Assembly (NCBI GenBank): GCA_020284085.1
Contig: JACEVL010000420.1
Span: 1,102,501-1,166,500, forward strand
Length of the DNA: 64,000 nucleotides
Origin: Aporrectodea caliginosa
Lineage: Eukaryota > Annelida > Clitellata > Crassiclitellata > Lumbricidae
Direction of reading: 5' to 3'
The translations under genes and the position numbers were made by a program. This document shows positions 34,001 to 49,000 of this stretch, piece by piece. The notes beneath the pieces are model-generated. The model saw only the letters and a list, made by a program, of their open reading frames with translations, made no database searches and was not told the origin of the DNA. Numbering within the stretch: the stretch's first letter is position 1; every line of letters begins with the position of its first letter.

Positions 34001-37000
34001 TTCAATAACTCTTTTCAATAACTCTTTTCAATAACTCTTTTCAATAACTTTTCAATAACTCTTTTTTCAAACTCTTTTCAATAACTCTTTTCAATAACTC
34101 TTTCAATAACTCTTTTCAATAACTCTTTTCAATAACTCTTTTCAATAACTCTTTTCAATAACTCTTTTCAATAACTCTTTTCAATAACTTTTCAATAACT
34201 CTTTTCAATAACTCTTTCAATAACTCTTTTCAATAACTCTTTTCAATAACTCTTTTCAATAACTCTTTTCAATAACTCTTTTCAATAACTCTTTTCAATA
34301 ACTTTTCAATAACTCTTTTCAATAACTCTTTTCAATAACTCTTTTCAATAACTCTTTTCAATAACTCTTTTCAATAACTCTTTTCAATAACTCTTTTCAA
34401 TAACTCTTTTCAATAACTCTTTTCAATAACTCTTTTCAATAACTCTTTTCAATAACTCTTTTCAATAACTCTTTTCAATAACTCTTTTCAATAACTCTTT
34501 TCAATAACTCTTTTCAATAACTTTTCAATAACCTTTTCAATAACTCTTTTCAATAACTCTTTTCAATAACTCTTTTCAATAACTCTTTTCAATAACTCTT
34601 TTCAATAACTCTTTTCAATAACTCTTTTCAATAACTCTTTTCAATAACTCTTTTCAATAACTCTTTTCAATAACTCTTTTCAATAACTCTTTTCAATAAC
34701 TCTTTTCAATAACTTTTCAATAACTCTTTTCAATAACTCTTTTCAATAACTCTTTTCAATAACTCTTTTCAATAACTCTTTTCAATAACTCTTTTCAATA
34801 ACTCTTTTCAATAACTCTTTTCAATAACTCTTTTCAATAACTCTTTTCAATAACTCTTTTCAATAACTCTTTTCAATAACTCTTTTCAATAACTCTTTTC
34901 AATAACTCTTTTCAATAACTCTTTTCAATAACTCTTTTCAATAACTCTTCAATAACTCTTTTCAATAACTCTTTTCAATAACTCTTTTCAATAACTCTTT
35001 TCAATAACTCTTTTCAATAACTCTTTTCAATAACTCTTTTCAATAACTCTTTTCAATAACTCTTTTCAATAACTCAATTTCAATAACTCTTTTCAATAAC
35101 TCTTTTCAATAACTCTTTTCAATAACTCTTTTCAATAACTCTTTTCAATAACTCTTTTCAATAACTCTTTTCAATAACTCTTTTCAATAACTCTTTTCAA
35201 TAACTCTTTTCAATAACTCTTTTCAATAACTCTTTTCAATAACTCTTTTCAATAACTCTTTTCAATAACTCTTTTCAATAACTCTTTTCAATAACTAACT
35301 CTTTTCAATAACTCTTTTCAATAACTCTTTTCAATAACTCTTTTCAATAACTCTTTTCAATAACTCTTTTCAATAACTCTTTTCAATAACTCTTTTCAAT
35401 CTTTTCAATAACTCTTTTCAATAACTCTTTTCAATAACTCTTTTCAATAACTCTTTTCAATAACTCTTTTCAATAACTCTTTTCAATAACTCTTTTCAAT
35501 AACTCTTTTCAATAACTCTTTTCAATAACTTTTCAATAACTCTTTTCAATAACTCTTTTCAATAACTCTTTTTTCAATAACTCTTTTCAATAACTCTTTT
35601 CAATAACTCTTTTCAATAACTCTTTTCAATAACTCTTTTCAATAACTCTTTCAAATAACTCTTTTCAATAACTCTTTTCAATAACTCTTTTCAATAACTC
35701 TTTTCAATAACTCTTTTCAATAACTCTTTTCAATAACTCTTTTCAATAACTCTTTTCAATAACTCTTTTCAATAACTCTTTTCAATAACTCTTTTCAATA
35801 ACTCTTTTCAATAACTCTTTTCAATAACTCTTTTCAATAACTCTTTTCAATAACTCTTTTCAATAACTCTTTTCAATAACTCTTTTCAATAACTCTTTTC
35901 AATAACTCTTTTCAATAACTCTTTTCAATAACTCTTTTCAATAACTCTTTTCAATAACTCTTTTCAATAACTCTTTTCAATAACTCTTTTCAATAACTCT
36001 TTTCAATAACTCTTTTCAATAACTCTTTTCAATAACTCTTTTCAATAACTCTTTTCAATAACTCTTTTCAATAACTCTTTTCAATAACTCTTTTCAATAA
36101 CTCTTTTCAATAACTCTTTTCAATAACTCTTTTCAATAACTCTTTTCAATAACTCTTTTCAATAACTCTTTTCAATAACTCTTTTCAATAACTCTTTTCA
36201 ATAACTTTTTTCAATAACTCTTTTCAATAACTCTTTTCAATAACTCTTTTCAAATCTTTTCTCTTTTCAATAACTCTTTTCAATAACTCTTTTCAATAAC
36301 TCTTTTCAATAACTCTTTTCAATAACTCTTTTCAATAACTCTTTTCAATAACTCTTTTCAATAACTCTTTTCAATAACTCTTTTCAATAACTCTTTTCAA
36401 TAACTCTTTTCAATAACTCTTTTCAATAACTCTTTTCAATAACTCTTTTCAATAACTCTTTTCAATAACTCTTTTCAATAACTCTTTTCAATAACTCTTT
36501 TCAATAACTCTTTTCAATAACTCTTTTCAATAACTCTTTTCAATAACTCTTTTCAATAACTCTTTTCAATAACTCTTTTCAATAACTCTTTTCAATAACT
36601 CTTTTCAATAACTCTTTTCAATAACTCTTTTCAATAACTCTTTTCAATAACTCTTTTCAATAACTCTTTTTCAATAACTCTTTTCAATAACTCTTTTCAA
36701 TAACTCTTTTCAATAACTCTTTTCAATAACTCTTTTCAATAACTCTTTTCAATAACTCTTTTCAATAACTCTTTTCAATAACTTTTCAATAAATTTCAAT
36801 AACTCTTCAAAACTCTTTTCAATAACTCTTTTCAATAACTTTTTCTCTTTTCAATAACTTTTCAATAACTCTTTTCAATAACTCTTTTCAATAACTCTTT
36901 TCAATAACTCTTTTCAATAACTCTTTTCAATAACTCTTTTCAATAACTCTTTTCAATAACTCTTTTCAATAACTCTTTTCAATAACTCTTTTCAATAACT

Positions 37001-40000
37001 CTTTTCAATAACTCTTTTCAATAACTCTTTCAATAACTCTTTTCAATAACTCTTTTCAATAACTCTTTTCAATAACTCTTTTCAATAACTCTTTTCAATA
37101 ACTTTTCAATAACTCTTTTCAATAACTCTTTTCAATAACTCTTTTCAATAACTCTTTTCAATAACTCTTTTCAATAACTTTTTTCAATAACTTTTCAATA
37201 ACTCTTTTCAATAACTCTTTTCAATAACTCTTTTCAATAACTCTTTTCAATAACTCTTTTCAATAACTCTTTTCAATAACTCTTTTCAATAACTCTTTTC
37301 AATAACTCTTTTCAATAACTCTTTTCAATAACTTTTCAATAACTCTTTTCAATAACTCTTTTCAATAACTCTTTTCAATAACTCTTTTCAATAACTCTTT
37401 TCAATAACTCTTTTCAATAACTCTTTTCAATAACTCTTTTCAATAACTCTTTTCAATAACTCTTTTCAATAACTCTTTTCAATAACTCTTTTCAATAACT
37501 CTTTTCAATAACTCTTTTCAATAACTCTTTTCAATAACTCTTTTCAATAACTCTTTTCAATAACTCTTTTCAATAACTCTTTTCAATAACTCTTTTTTCA
37601 ATAACTCTTTTCAATAACTCTTTTCAATAACTCTTTTCAATAACTCTTTTCAATAACTCTTTTCAATAACTCTTTTCAATAACTCTTTTCAATAACTCTT
37701 TTCAATAACTCTTTTCAATAACTCTTTTCAATAACTCTTTTTTCAACTCTTTTCAATTTTCTTTTAAATAACTCTTTTCAATAACTCTTTTCAATAACTC
37801 TTTTCAATAACTCTTTTCAATAACTCTTTTCAATAACTCTTTTCAATAACTCTTTTCAATAACTCTTTTCAATAACTCTTTTCAATAACTCTTTTCAATA
37901 ACTCTTTTCAATAACTCTTTTCAATAACTCTTTTCAATAACTCTTTTCAATAACTCTTTTCAATAACTCTTTTCAATAACTCTTTTCAATAACTCTTTTC
38001 AATAACTCTTTTCAATAACTCTTTTCAATAACTCTTTTCAATAACTCTTTTCATAACTCTTTTCAATCTTTTCAATAACTTTTCAATAACTCTTTTTTCA
38101 ATAACTCAATTTTCAATAACTCTTTTCAATAACTCTTTTCAATAACTCTTTTCAATAACTCTTTTCAATAACTCTTTTCAATAACTCTTTTCAATAACTC
38201 TTTTCAATAACTCTTTTCAATAACTCTTTTCAATAACTCTTTTCAATAACTTTTCAAAACTTTTTTAATAACTCTTTTCAATAACTCTTTTCAATAACTC
38301 TTTTCAATAACTCTTTTCAATAACTCTTTTCAATAACTCTTTTTCAATCTCTTTCAATAACTCTTTTCAATAACTCTTTTCAATAACTCTTTTCAATAAC
38401 TCTTTTCAATAACTCTTTTCAATAACTCTTTTCAATAACTCTTTTCAATAACTCTTTTCAATAACTCTTTTCAATAACTCTTTTCAATAACTCTTTTTTC
38501 AATAACTCTTTTCAATAACTCTTTTCAATAACTCTTTTCAATAACTCTTTTCAATAACTCTTTTCAATAACTCTTTTCAATAACTCTTTTCAATAACTCT
38601 TTTCAATAACTCTTTTCAATAACTCTTTTCAATAACTCTTTTCAATAACTCTTTTCAATAACTCTTTTCAATAACTCTTTTCAATAACTCTTTTCAATAA
38701 CTCTTTTCAATAACTCTTTTCAATAACTCTTTTCAATAACTCTTTTCAATAACTCTTTTCAATAACTCTTTTCAATAACTCTTTTCAATAACTCTTTTCA
38801 ATAACTTTTCAATAATAACTCTTTTCAATAATAACTTTTCAATAACTCTTTTCAATAACTCTTTTCAATAACTCTTTTCAATAACTCTTTTCAATAACTC
38901 TTTTCAATAACTCTTTTCAATAACTACTTTTCAATAACTCTTTTCAATAACTCTTTTCAATAACTCTTTTCAATAACTCTTTTCAATAACTCTTTTCAAT
39001 AACTCTTTTCAATAACTCTTTTCAATAACTCTTTTCAATAACTCTTTTCAATAACTCTTTTCAATAACTCTTTTCAATAACTCTTTTCAATAACTCTTTT
39101 CAATAACTCTTTTCAATAACTCTTTTCAATCAATAACTCTTTTCAATAACTCTTTTCAATAACTCTTTTCAATAACTCTTTTCAATAACTCTTTTCAATA
39201 ACTCTTTTCAATAACTCTTTTCAATAACTCTTTTCAATAACTCTTTTCAATAACTCTTTTCAATAACTCTTTTCAATAACTCTTTTCAATAACTCTTTTC
39301 AATAACTCTTTTTTCAATAACTCTTTCAATAACTCTTTTCAATAACTCTTTTCAATAACTCTTTTCAATAACTCTTTTCAATAACTCTTTTCAATAACTC
39401 TTTTCAATAACTCTTTTCAATAACTCTTTTCAATAACTCTTTTCAATAACTCTTTTCAATAACTCTTTTCAATAACTCTTTTCAATAACTCTTTTCAATA
39501 ACTCTTTTCAATAACTCTTTTCAATAACTCTTTTCAATAACTCTTTTCAATAACTCTTTTCAATAACTTTTCAATAACTCTTTTCAATAACTCTTTTCAA
39601 TAACTCTTTTCAATAACTCTTTTCAATAACTCTTTTCAATAACTCTTTTCAATAACTCTTTTCAATAACTCTTTTCAATAACTCTTTTAACTCTTTTCAA
39701 TAACTCTTTTCAATAACTCTTTTCAATAACTCTTTTCAATAACTCTTTTCAATAACTCTTTTCAATAACTCTTTTCAATAACTCTTTTCAATAACTCTTT
39801 TCAATAACTCTTTTCAATAACTCTTTTCAATAACTCTTTTCAATAACTCTTTTCAATAACTCTTTTCAATAACTCTTTTCAATAACTCTTTTCAATAACT
39901 CTTTTCAATAACTCTTTTCAATAACTCTTTTCAATAACTCTTTTCAATAACTCTTTTCAATAACTCTTTTCAATAACTCTTTTCAATAACTCTTTTCAAT

Positions 40001-43000
40001 AACTCTTTTCAATAACTCTTTTCAATAACTCTTTTCAATAACTCTTTTCAATAACTCTTTTCAATAACTTTTCAATAACTCAATAACTCTTTTCAATAAC
40101 TCTTTTCAATAACTCTTTTCAATAACTCTTTTCAATAATAACTCTTTTCAATAACTCTTTTCAATAACTCTTTTTTCAATAACTCTTTTCAATAACTCTT
40201 TTCAATAACTCTTTTCAATAACTCTTTTCAATAACTCTTTTCAATAACTCTTTTCAATAACTCTTTTCAATAACTCTTTTCAATAACTCTTTTCAATAAC
40301 TCTTTTCAATAACTCTTTTTTTCAACTCTTTTCAATAACTCTTTTCAATAACTCTTTTCAATAACTTTTCAATAACTCTTTTCAATAACTCTTTTCAATA
40401 ACTCTTTTCAATAACTCTTTTCAATAACTCTTTTCAATAACTCTTTTCAATAACTCTTTTCAATAACTCTTTTCAATAACTCTTTTCAATAACTCTTTTC
40501 AATAACTCTTTTCAATAACTCTTTTCAATAACTCTTTTCAATAACTCTTTTCAATAACTCTTTTCAATAACTCTTTTCAATAACTCTTTTCAATAACTCT
40601 TTTCAATAACTTTTCAATAACTCTTTTCAATAACTCTTTTCAATAACTCTTTTCAATAACTCTTTTCAATAACTCTTTTCAATAACTCTTTTCAATAACT
40701 CTTTTCAATAACTCTTTTCAATAACTCTTTTCAATAACTCTTTTCAATAACTCTTTTCAATCTTTTCAATAACTCTTTTCAATAACTCTTTTCAATAACT
40801 CTTTTCAATAACTCTTTTCAATAACTCTTTTCAATAACTCTTTTCAATAACTCTTTTCAATAACTCTTTTCAATAACTCTTTTCAATAACTTTTTTTCAA
40901 TAACTCTTTTCAATAACTCTTTTCAATAACTTTTCAATATAACTTTCAATAACTCTTTTCAATAACTTTTCAATAACTCTTTTCAATAACTCTTTTCAAT
41001 AACTCTTTTCAATAACTCTTTTCAATAACTCTTTTCAATAACTCTTTTCAATAACTCTTTTAATAACTTTTCAATAACTCTTTTCAATAACTCTTTTCAA
41101 TAACTCTTTTCAATAACTCTTTTCAATAACTCTTTTCAATAACTCTTTTCAATAACTCTTTTCAATAACTCTTTTCAATAACTCTTTTCAATAACTCTTT
41201 TCAATAACTCTTAACTCTTTTCAATAACTCTTTTCAATAACTCTTTTCAATAACTCTTTTTTCAATAACTCTTTTCAATAACTCTTTTCAATAACTCTTT
41301 TCAATAACTCTTTTCAATAACTCTTTTCAATAACTCTTTTCAATAACTCTTTTCAATAACTCTTTTCAATAACTTTTCAATAACTCTTTTCAATAACTCT
41401 TTTCAATAACTCTTTTCAATAACTCTTTTCAATAACTCTTTTCAATAACTCTTTTCAATAACTTTTCAATAACTCTTTTCAATAACTTTTCAATAACTCT
41501 TTTCAATAACTCTTTTCAATAACTCTTTTCAATAACTCTTTTCAATAACTCTTTTCAATAACTCTTTTCAATAACTCTTTTCAATAACTCTTTCAATAAC
41601 TCTTTTCAATAACTCTTTTCAATAACTCTTTTCAATAACTCTTTTCAATAACTCTTTTCAATAACTCTTTTCAATAACTCTTTTCAATAACTCTTTTCAA
41701 TAACTCTTTTCAATAACTCTTTTCAATAACTCTTTTCAATAACTCTTTTCAATAACTCTTTTCAATAACTCTTTTCAATAACTCTTTTCAATAACTCTTT
41801 TCAATAACTCTTTTCAATAACTCTTTTCAATAACTCTTTTCAATAACTCTTTTCAATAACTCTTTTCAATAACTCTTTTCAATAACTCTTTTCAATAACT
41901 CTTTTCAATAACTCTTTTCAATAACTCTTTTCAATAACTCTTTTCAATAACTCTTTTCAATAACTCTTTTCAATAACTCTTTTCAATAACTCTTTTTCAA
42001 TAACTCTTTTCAATAACTCTTTTCAATAACTCTTTTCAATAACTCTTTTCAATAACTCTTTTCAATAACTCTTTTCAATAACTCTTTTCAATAACTCTTT
42101 TCAATAACTCTTTTCAATAACTTTTCAATAACTCTTTTCAATAACTCTTTTCAATAACTCTTTTCAATAACTCTTTTCAATAACTCTTTTCAATAACTCT
42201 CAATAATAACTTTTCAATAACTCTTTTCAATAACTCTTTTCAATAACTCTTTTCAATAACTCTTTTCAATAACTCTTTTCAATAACTCTTTTCAATAACT
42301 CTTTTCAATAACTCTTTTCAATAACTCTTTTCAATAACTCTTTTCAATAACTCTTTTCAATAACTCTTTTCAATAACTCTTTTCAATAACTCTTTTCAAT
42401 AACTCTTTTCAATAACTCTTTTCAATAACTCTTTTCAATAACTCTTTTCAATAACTCTTTTCAATAACTCTTTTCAATAACTCTTTTCAATAACTCTTTT
42501 CAATAACTCTTTTCAATAACTTTTTTTTCTCTTTTCAATAACTCTTTTCAATAACTCTTTTCAATAACTCTTTTCAATAACTCTTTTCAATAACTCTTTT
42601 CAATAACTCTTTTCAATAACTCTTTTCAATAACTCTCTTTTCAATAACTCTTTTCAATAACTTTTCAATAACTCTTTTCAATAACTTTTCAATAACTCTT
42701 TTCAATAACTCTTTTCAATAACTTTTCAATAACTCTTTTCAATAACTCTTTTCAATAACTCTTTTCAATAACTCTTTTCAATAACTCTTTTCAATAACTC
42801 TTTTCAATAACTCTTTTTTTAAATAACTTTTCAATAACTCTTTCAATAACTCTTTTCAATAACTCTTTTCAATAACTCTTTTCAATAACTCTTTTCAATA
42901 ACTCTTTTCAATAACTCTTTTCAATAACTTTTCAATAACTCTTTTCAATAACTCTTTTCAATAACTCTTTTCAATAACTCTTTTCAATAACTCTTTTCAA

Positions 43001-46000
43001 TAACTCTTTTCAATAATAACTTTCAATAACTAACTTTTCAATAACTCTTTCAATAACTCTTTTCAATAACTCTTTTCAATAACTCTTTTCAATAACTCTT
43101 TTCAATAACTCTTTTCAATAACTCTTTTCAATAACTCTTTTTTCAATAACTTTCAATAATCTTTTCAATAACTCTTTTCAATAACTCTTTTCAATAACTC
43201 TTTTCAATAACTCTTTTCAATAACTTTCAATAACTCTTTTCAATAACTCTTTTCAATAACTCTTTTCAATAACTCTTTTCAATAACTCTTTTCAATAACT
43301 CTTTTCAATAACTCTTTTCAATAACTCTTTTCAATAACTCTTTTCAATACTCTTTTCAATAACTCTTTTCAATAACTCTTTTCAATAACTCTTTTCAATA
43401 ACTCTTTTCAATAACTCTTTTCAATAACTCTTTTCAATAACTCTTTTCAATAACTCTTTTCAATAACTCTTTTTTCAATAACTCTTTTCAATAACTCTTT
43501 TCAATAACTCTTTTCAATAACTCTTTTCAATAACTCTTTTCAATAACTCTTTTCAATAACTCTTTTCAATAACTCTTTTCAATAACTCTTTTCAATAACT
43601 CTTTTCAATAACTTTTTCAATAACTTTTCAATAACTCTTTTCAATAACTCTTTTCAATAACTCTTTTCAATAACTCTTTTCAATAACTCTTTTCAATAAC
43701 TCTTTTCAATAACTCTTTTCAATAACTCTTTTCAATAACTCTTTCAATAACTCTTTTCAATAACTCTTTTCAATAACTCTTTTCAATAACTCTTTTCAAT
43801 AACTCTTTTCAATAACTCTTTCAATAACTCTTTTCAATAACTCTTTTCAATAACTCTTTTCAATAACTCTTTTCAATAACTCTTTTAACTCTTTTCAATA
43901 ACTCTTTTCAATAACTCTTTTCAATAACTCTTTTCAATAACTCTTTTCAATAACTCTTTCAATAACTCTTTTCAATAACTCTTTTCAATAACTCTTTTCA
44001 ATAACTCTTTTCAATAACTCTTTTCAATAACTCTTTTCAATAACTCTTTTCAATAACTCTTTTCAATAACTCTTTTCAATAACTCTTTTCAATAACTCTT
44101 TTCAATAACTCTTTTCAATAACTCTTTTCAATAACTCTTTTCAATAACTCTTTTCAATCAATAACTTTTTTCAATAACTCTTTTCAATAACTCTTTTCAA
44201 TTTCTTTTCAATAACTCTTTTCAATAACTCTTTTCAATAACTCTTTTCAATAACTCTTTTCAATAACTCTTTTCAATAACTCTTTTCAATAACTCTTTTC
44301 AATAACTCTTTTCAATAACTCTTTTCAATAACTCTTTTCAATAACTCTTTTCAATAACTCTTTTCAATAACTCTTTTTAACTCTTTTCAATAACTCTTTC
44401 AATAACTCTTTTCAATAACTCTTTTCAATAACTCTTTTCAATAACTCTTTTCAATAACTCTTTTCAATAACTCTTTTCAATAACTCTTTTCAATAACTCT
44501 TTCAATAATAACTCTTTCAATAACTCTTTTCAATAACTCTTTTCAATAACTCTTTTCAATAACTCTTTTCAATAACTCTTTTCAATAACTCTTTTCAATA
44601 ACTCTTTTCAATAACTCTTTTTTTCAATAACTCTTTTCAATAACTCTTTTCAATAACTCTTTTCAATAACTCTTTTCAATAACTCTTTTCAATAACTCTT
44701 TTCAATAACTTTTCAATAACTCTTTTCAATAACTCTTTTCAATAACTCTTTTCAATAACTCTTTTCAATAACTCAATTTTCAATAACTCTTTTCAATAAC
44801 TCTTTCAATAACTAACTCTTTTCAATAACTCTTTTCAATAACTCTTTTCAATAACTCTTTTCAATAACTCTTTTCAATAACTCTTTTCAATAACTCTTTC
44901 AATAACTCTTTTCAATAACTTTTCAATAACTCTTTTCAATAACTTTTCAATAACTCTTTCAAAACTCTTTTCAATAACTCTTTTCAATAACTCTTTTCAA
45001 TAACTCTTTTCAATAACTCTTTTCAATAACTCTTTTCAATTTCAATAACTCTTTTCAATAACTCTTTTCAATAACTCTTTTCAATAACTCTTTTCAATAA
45101 CTCTTTTCAATAACTCTTTTCAATAACTCTTTTCAATAACTCTTTTCAATAACTCTTTTCAATAACTCTTTTCAATAACTCTTTTCAATAACTCTTTTCA
45201 ATAACTCTTTTCAATAACTCTTTTCAATAACTCTTTTTCAATAACTCTTTTCAATACTCTTTCTTTTCAATAACTCAATTTTCAATAACTCTTTTCAATA
45301 ACTCTTTTCAATAACTCTTTTCAATAACTCTTTTCAATAACTCTTTTCAATAACTCTTTTCAATAACTCTTTTCAATAACTCTTTTCAATAACTCTTTTC
45401 AATAACTCTTTTCAATAACTCTTTTCAATAACTCTTTTCAATAACTCTTTTCAATAACTCTTTTCAATAACTCTTTTCAATAACTCTTTTCAATAACTCT
45501 TTTCAATAACTCTTTTCAATAACTCTTTTCAATAACTCTTTTTTCAATAACTCTTTTCAATAACTCTTTTCAATAACTCTTTTCAATAACTCTTTTCAAT
45601 AACTCTTTTCAATAACTCTTTTCAATAACTCTTTTCAATAACTCTTTTCAATAACTCTTTTCAATAACTCTTTTCAATAACTCTTTTCAATAACTCTTTT
45701 CAATAACTCTTTTCAATAACTCTTTTCAATAACTCTTTTCAATAACTCTTTTCAATAACTCTTTTCAATAACTCTTTTCAATAACTTTTCAATAACTCTT
45801 TTCAATAACTCTTTTCAATAACTCTTTTCAATAACTCTTTTCAATAACTCTTTTCAATAACTCTTTTCAATAACTCTTTTCAATAACTCTTTTCAATAAC
45901 TCTTTTCAATAACTCTTTTCAATAACTCTTTTCAATAACTCTTTTCAATAACTCTTTTCAATAACTCTTTTCAATAACTCTTTTCAATAACTTTTCAATA

Positions 46001-49000
46001 ACTCTTTTCAATAACTCTTTTCAATAACTCTTTTCAATAACTCTTTTCAATAACTCTTTTCAATAACTCTTTTCAATAACTCTTTTCAATAACTTTTCAA
46101 TAACTCTTTTCAATAACTCTTTTCAATAACTCTTTTCAATAACTCTTTTCAATAACTCTTTTCAATAACTCTTTTCAATAACTCTTTTCAATAACTCTTT
46201 TCAATAACTCTTTTCAATAACTCTTTTCAATAACTCTTTTCAATAACTCTTTTCAATAACTCTTTTCAATAACTCTTTTCAATAACTCTTTTCAATAACT
46301 CTTTTCAATAACTCTTTTCAATAACTCTTTTCAAACTCTTTTCAATTTTCAATAACTCTTTTCAATAACTCTTTTCAATAACTCTTTTCAATAACTCTTC
46401 AATAACTCTTCAATAATTCATTTCAATAACCCTTTTTCAATAAATCTTTTCAACAACTCTTTTCAATAACTCTTTTCAATAAATCCTTTCAATTACTCAT
46501 TTCAATAACTCATTTCAATAACTCATATCAATAACTCTTTTTCAATAATCTTTTCAATATCTCTTTTCAATAACTCCTTTCAATAACTCTTTTCAAAAAC
46601 TCTTTTCAACAACTCTTTTCAATAACTCTTTTCAATAACTCTTTTCAATAACTCTTTTCAATAACTCTTTTCAATAACTGATTTCAATAACTCTTTTCAA
46701 TAACTCTTTTCAATAACTCATTTCAATAGCTCATTTCAATAACTCTTTTCAATAACTCTTCAATAATCTCATTTCAATAACTATTTTGAATAACTCTTTT
46801 ATTTTTCAATAACTCTTCAATAACTCTTTTCAATAACTGTTTTAATAACTCTTTTCAATAACTCCTTTCAATAACTCTTTTCAATAACTCTTCAATAATT
46901 TTTTTCAATAACTTCTTTTCAATAACTCTTTTCAATAACTCGTTTCAATAACTCTTTTCAATAACTCTTTCAATAACTCATTTCAATAACTCATTTCAAT
47001 AACTCTCTTTTCAATAACTCTTTTCAATAACTCGTTTCAATAACTCCTTTCAATAACTCATTTCAGTAACTCATTTCAATAACCCTTTTCAATAACTCTT
47101 TTCAATAACTTGTTTCAATAACTCTTTCAATAACTCTTTTCAATAACTCTTCAATAACTCATTTCAATAACTCTTTTCAATAACTCTTTCAATAACTCTT
47201 TTCAATAACTCTTTTCAATAACTCTTTTCAATAAACTCTTTTCAATAACTCTTCAATAACTCCTTTTCAATAACTCTTTTCAATAACTCCTTTCAATAAC
47301 TCTTTCAATAACTCATTTCAATAACTCATTTCAATAACTCTTTTTCAATAACTCTTTTCAATGACTCTTTCAATAACTCATTTTCAATAACTCATTTCAA
47401 TAACTCATTTCAATAACTCAACAATTCTTTTCAATAACTCTCCTTCAATAACTCATTTTCAATAACTCTTTTGAATAACTCTTTTTCAATAACTCTTTTC
47501 AATAATCCTCTTTTTCAATAACTCATTTCAATAACTCATTTCATAACTCATTCAATAAATCTTTTCAATAACTCGTTTCCAATAACTCTTTTCAATAACT
47601 ATTTCAAATAACTCATTTCAGTAACTCATATTTCAATGAGTCATTTCAATAACTCTTTTCAATAACTCATTTCAATAACTATTTTCAATAACTCTTTCAA
47701 TAACTCTTTTCAATAAATCTTTTCAATAACTCTTTCAATAACTCTTTCAATAACTCATTTCAATTACTCATTTCAATAACTCATTTCAATAACTCATTTC
47801 AATAACTCATTTCAATAACTCTTTTCAATAACTCTTTTCAATAACTCTTTTCAATAACTCTTTTCAATAACTCTTTTCAATAACTCTTTTCAATAACTCA
47901 TTTCAATAACTCTTTTCAATAACTCATTTCAATAACTCTTTTGAATAACTCATTTCAATAACTCATTTCAATAACTACTCATTTCAATAACTCATTTCAA
48001 TAACTCATTTCAATAACTCTTTTCAATAACTCTTTTCAATAACTTTTTTCAATAACTTTTCAATAACTCTTTTCAATAACTTTTCAATAACTCTTTCAAT
48101 CACACTTTTCAATAATCCTTTCAATTACTCATTTCAATAACTTCTTTCAATAACTCCTTTCAATAACTCTTTCATCAACTCTCTTTCAATAACTCTTTCA
48201 ATAACTCTTTCAATAATTCTTTCAATAACTCTTTTCATTGGTTCTATTTTTCAATAACTCTTTCAATTACTTATTTCATTAACTCACTTCAATAACTCTT
48301 TCAATAATTCATTTCATTAACTCATTTCAATAACTTCTTTCAATAACTCTTTTCAATAACTCGTTTCAATAACTCCTTTCAGTGACTCATTTTCAATAAC
48401 TCTTTTCGATAATTCATTTCGATTACTCTTTTCTCACATCCTTTTCAATAACTCCTTTCAATAACTTCTTTTCAATAACTCTTTTCAATGACTTTCATCC
48501 TTTCTATAACTATTTTTCCATAACTGACTCCTTTCAATAACTATTTTCAATGACTAACTTTTCAATAACTATTTTCAATAACCTTTCAATAACTCTTTTC
48601 AATAACTTAATAATCCTTTCAATAACTGCTTTCATAACTTTCTATAACTCTTTTCAATAACATCTTTTCAATAAATTATTTTCAATAACATCTTTTTTCA
48701 ATATCTGGTCTTTCAATAACTCATCATTTCACTGACTATTTTCAATAACTCTTTTCAGCTCACTCTTTTCAATAACTCATTTCAACAACTATTTTCAATA
48801 ACTCTTTCAATAACTCCTTTTCAAAAGCTCTTTTCAATAACTATTTTCAACAACTCATTTCAATAACCCCTTTCAAAAACTCATTTCAATAACTCTTTTG
48901 AAAAGACTCTATTGAAAACGAGTGCCATTGAATAATTATTATTGAAAGAAGAGTTATTGAAATGGGTTATTGAAAATAGTTATTGTAATGAGTTGTTGAA

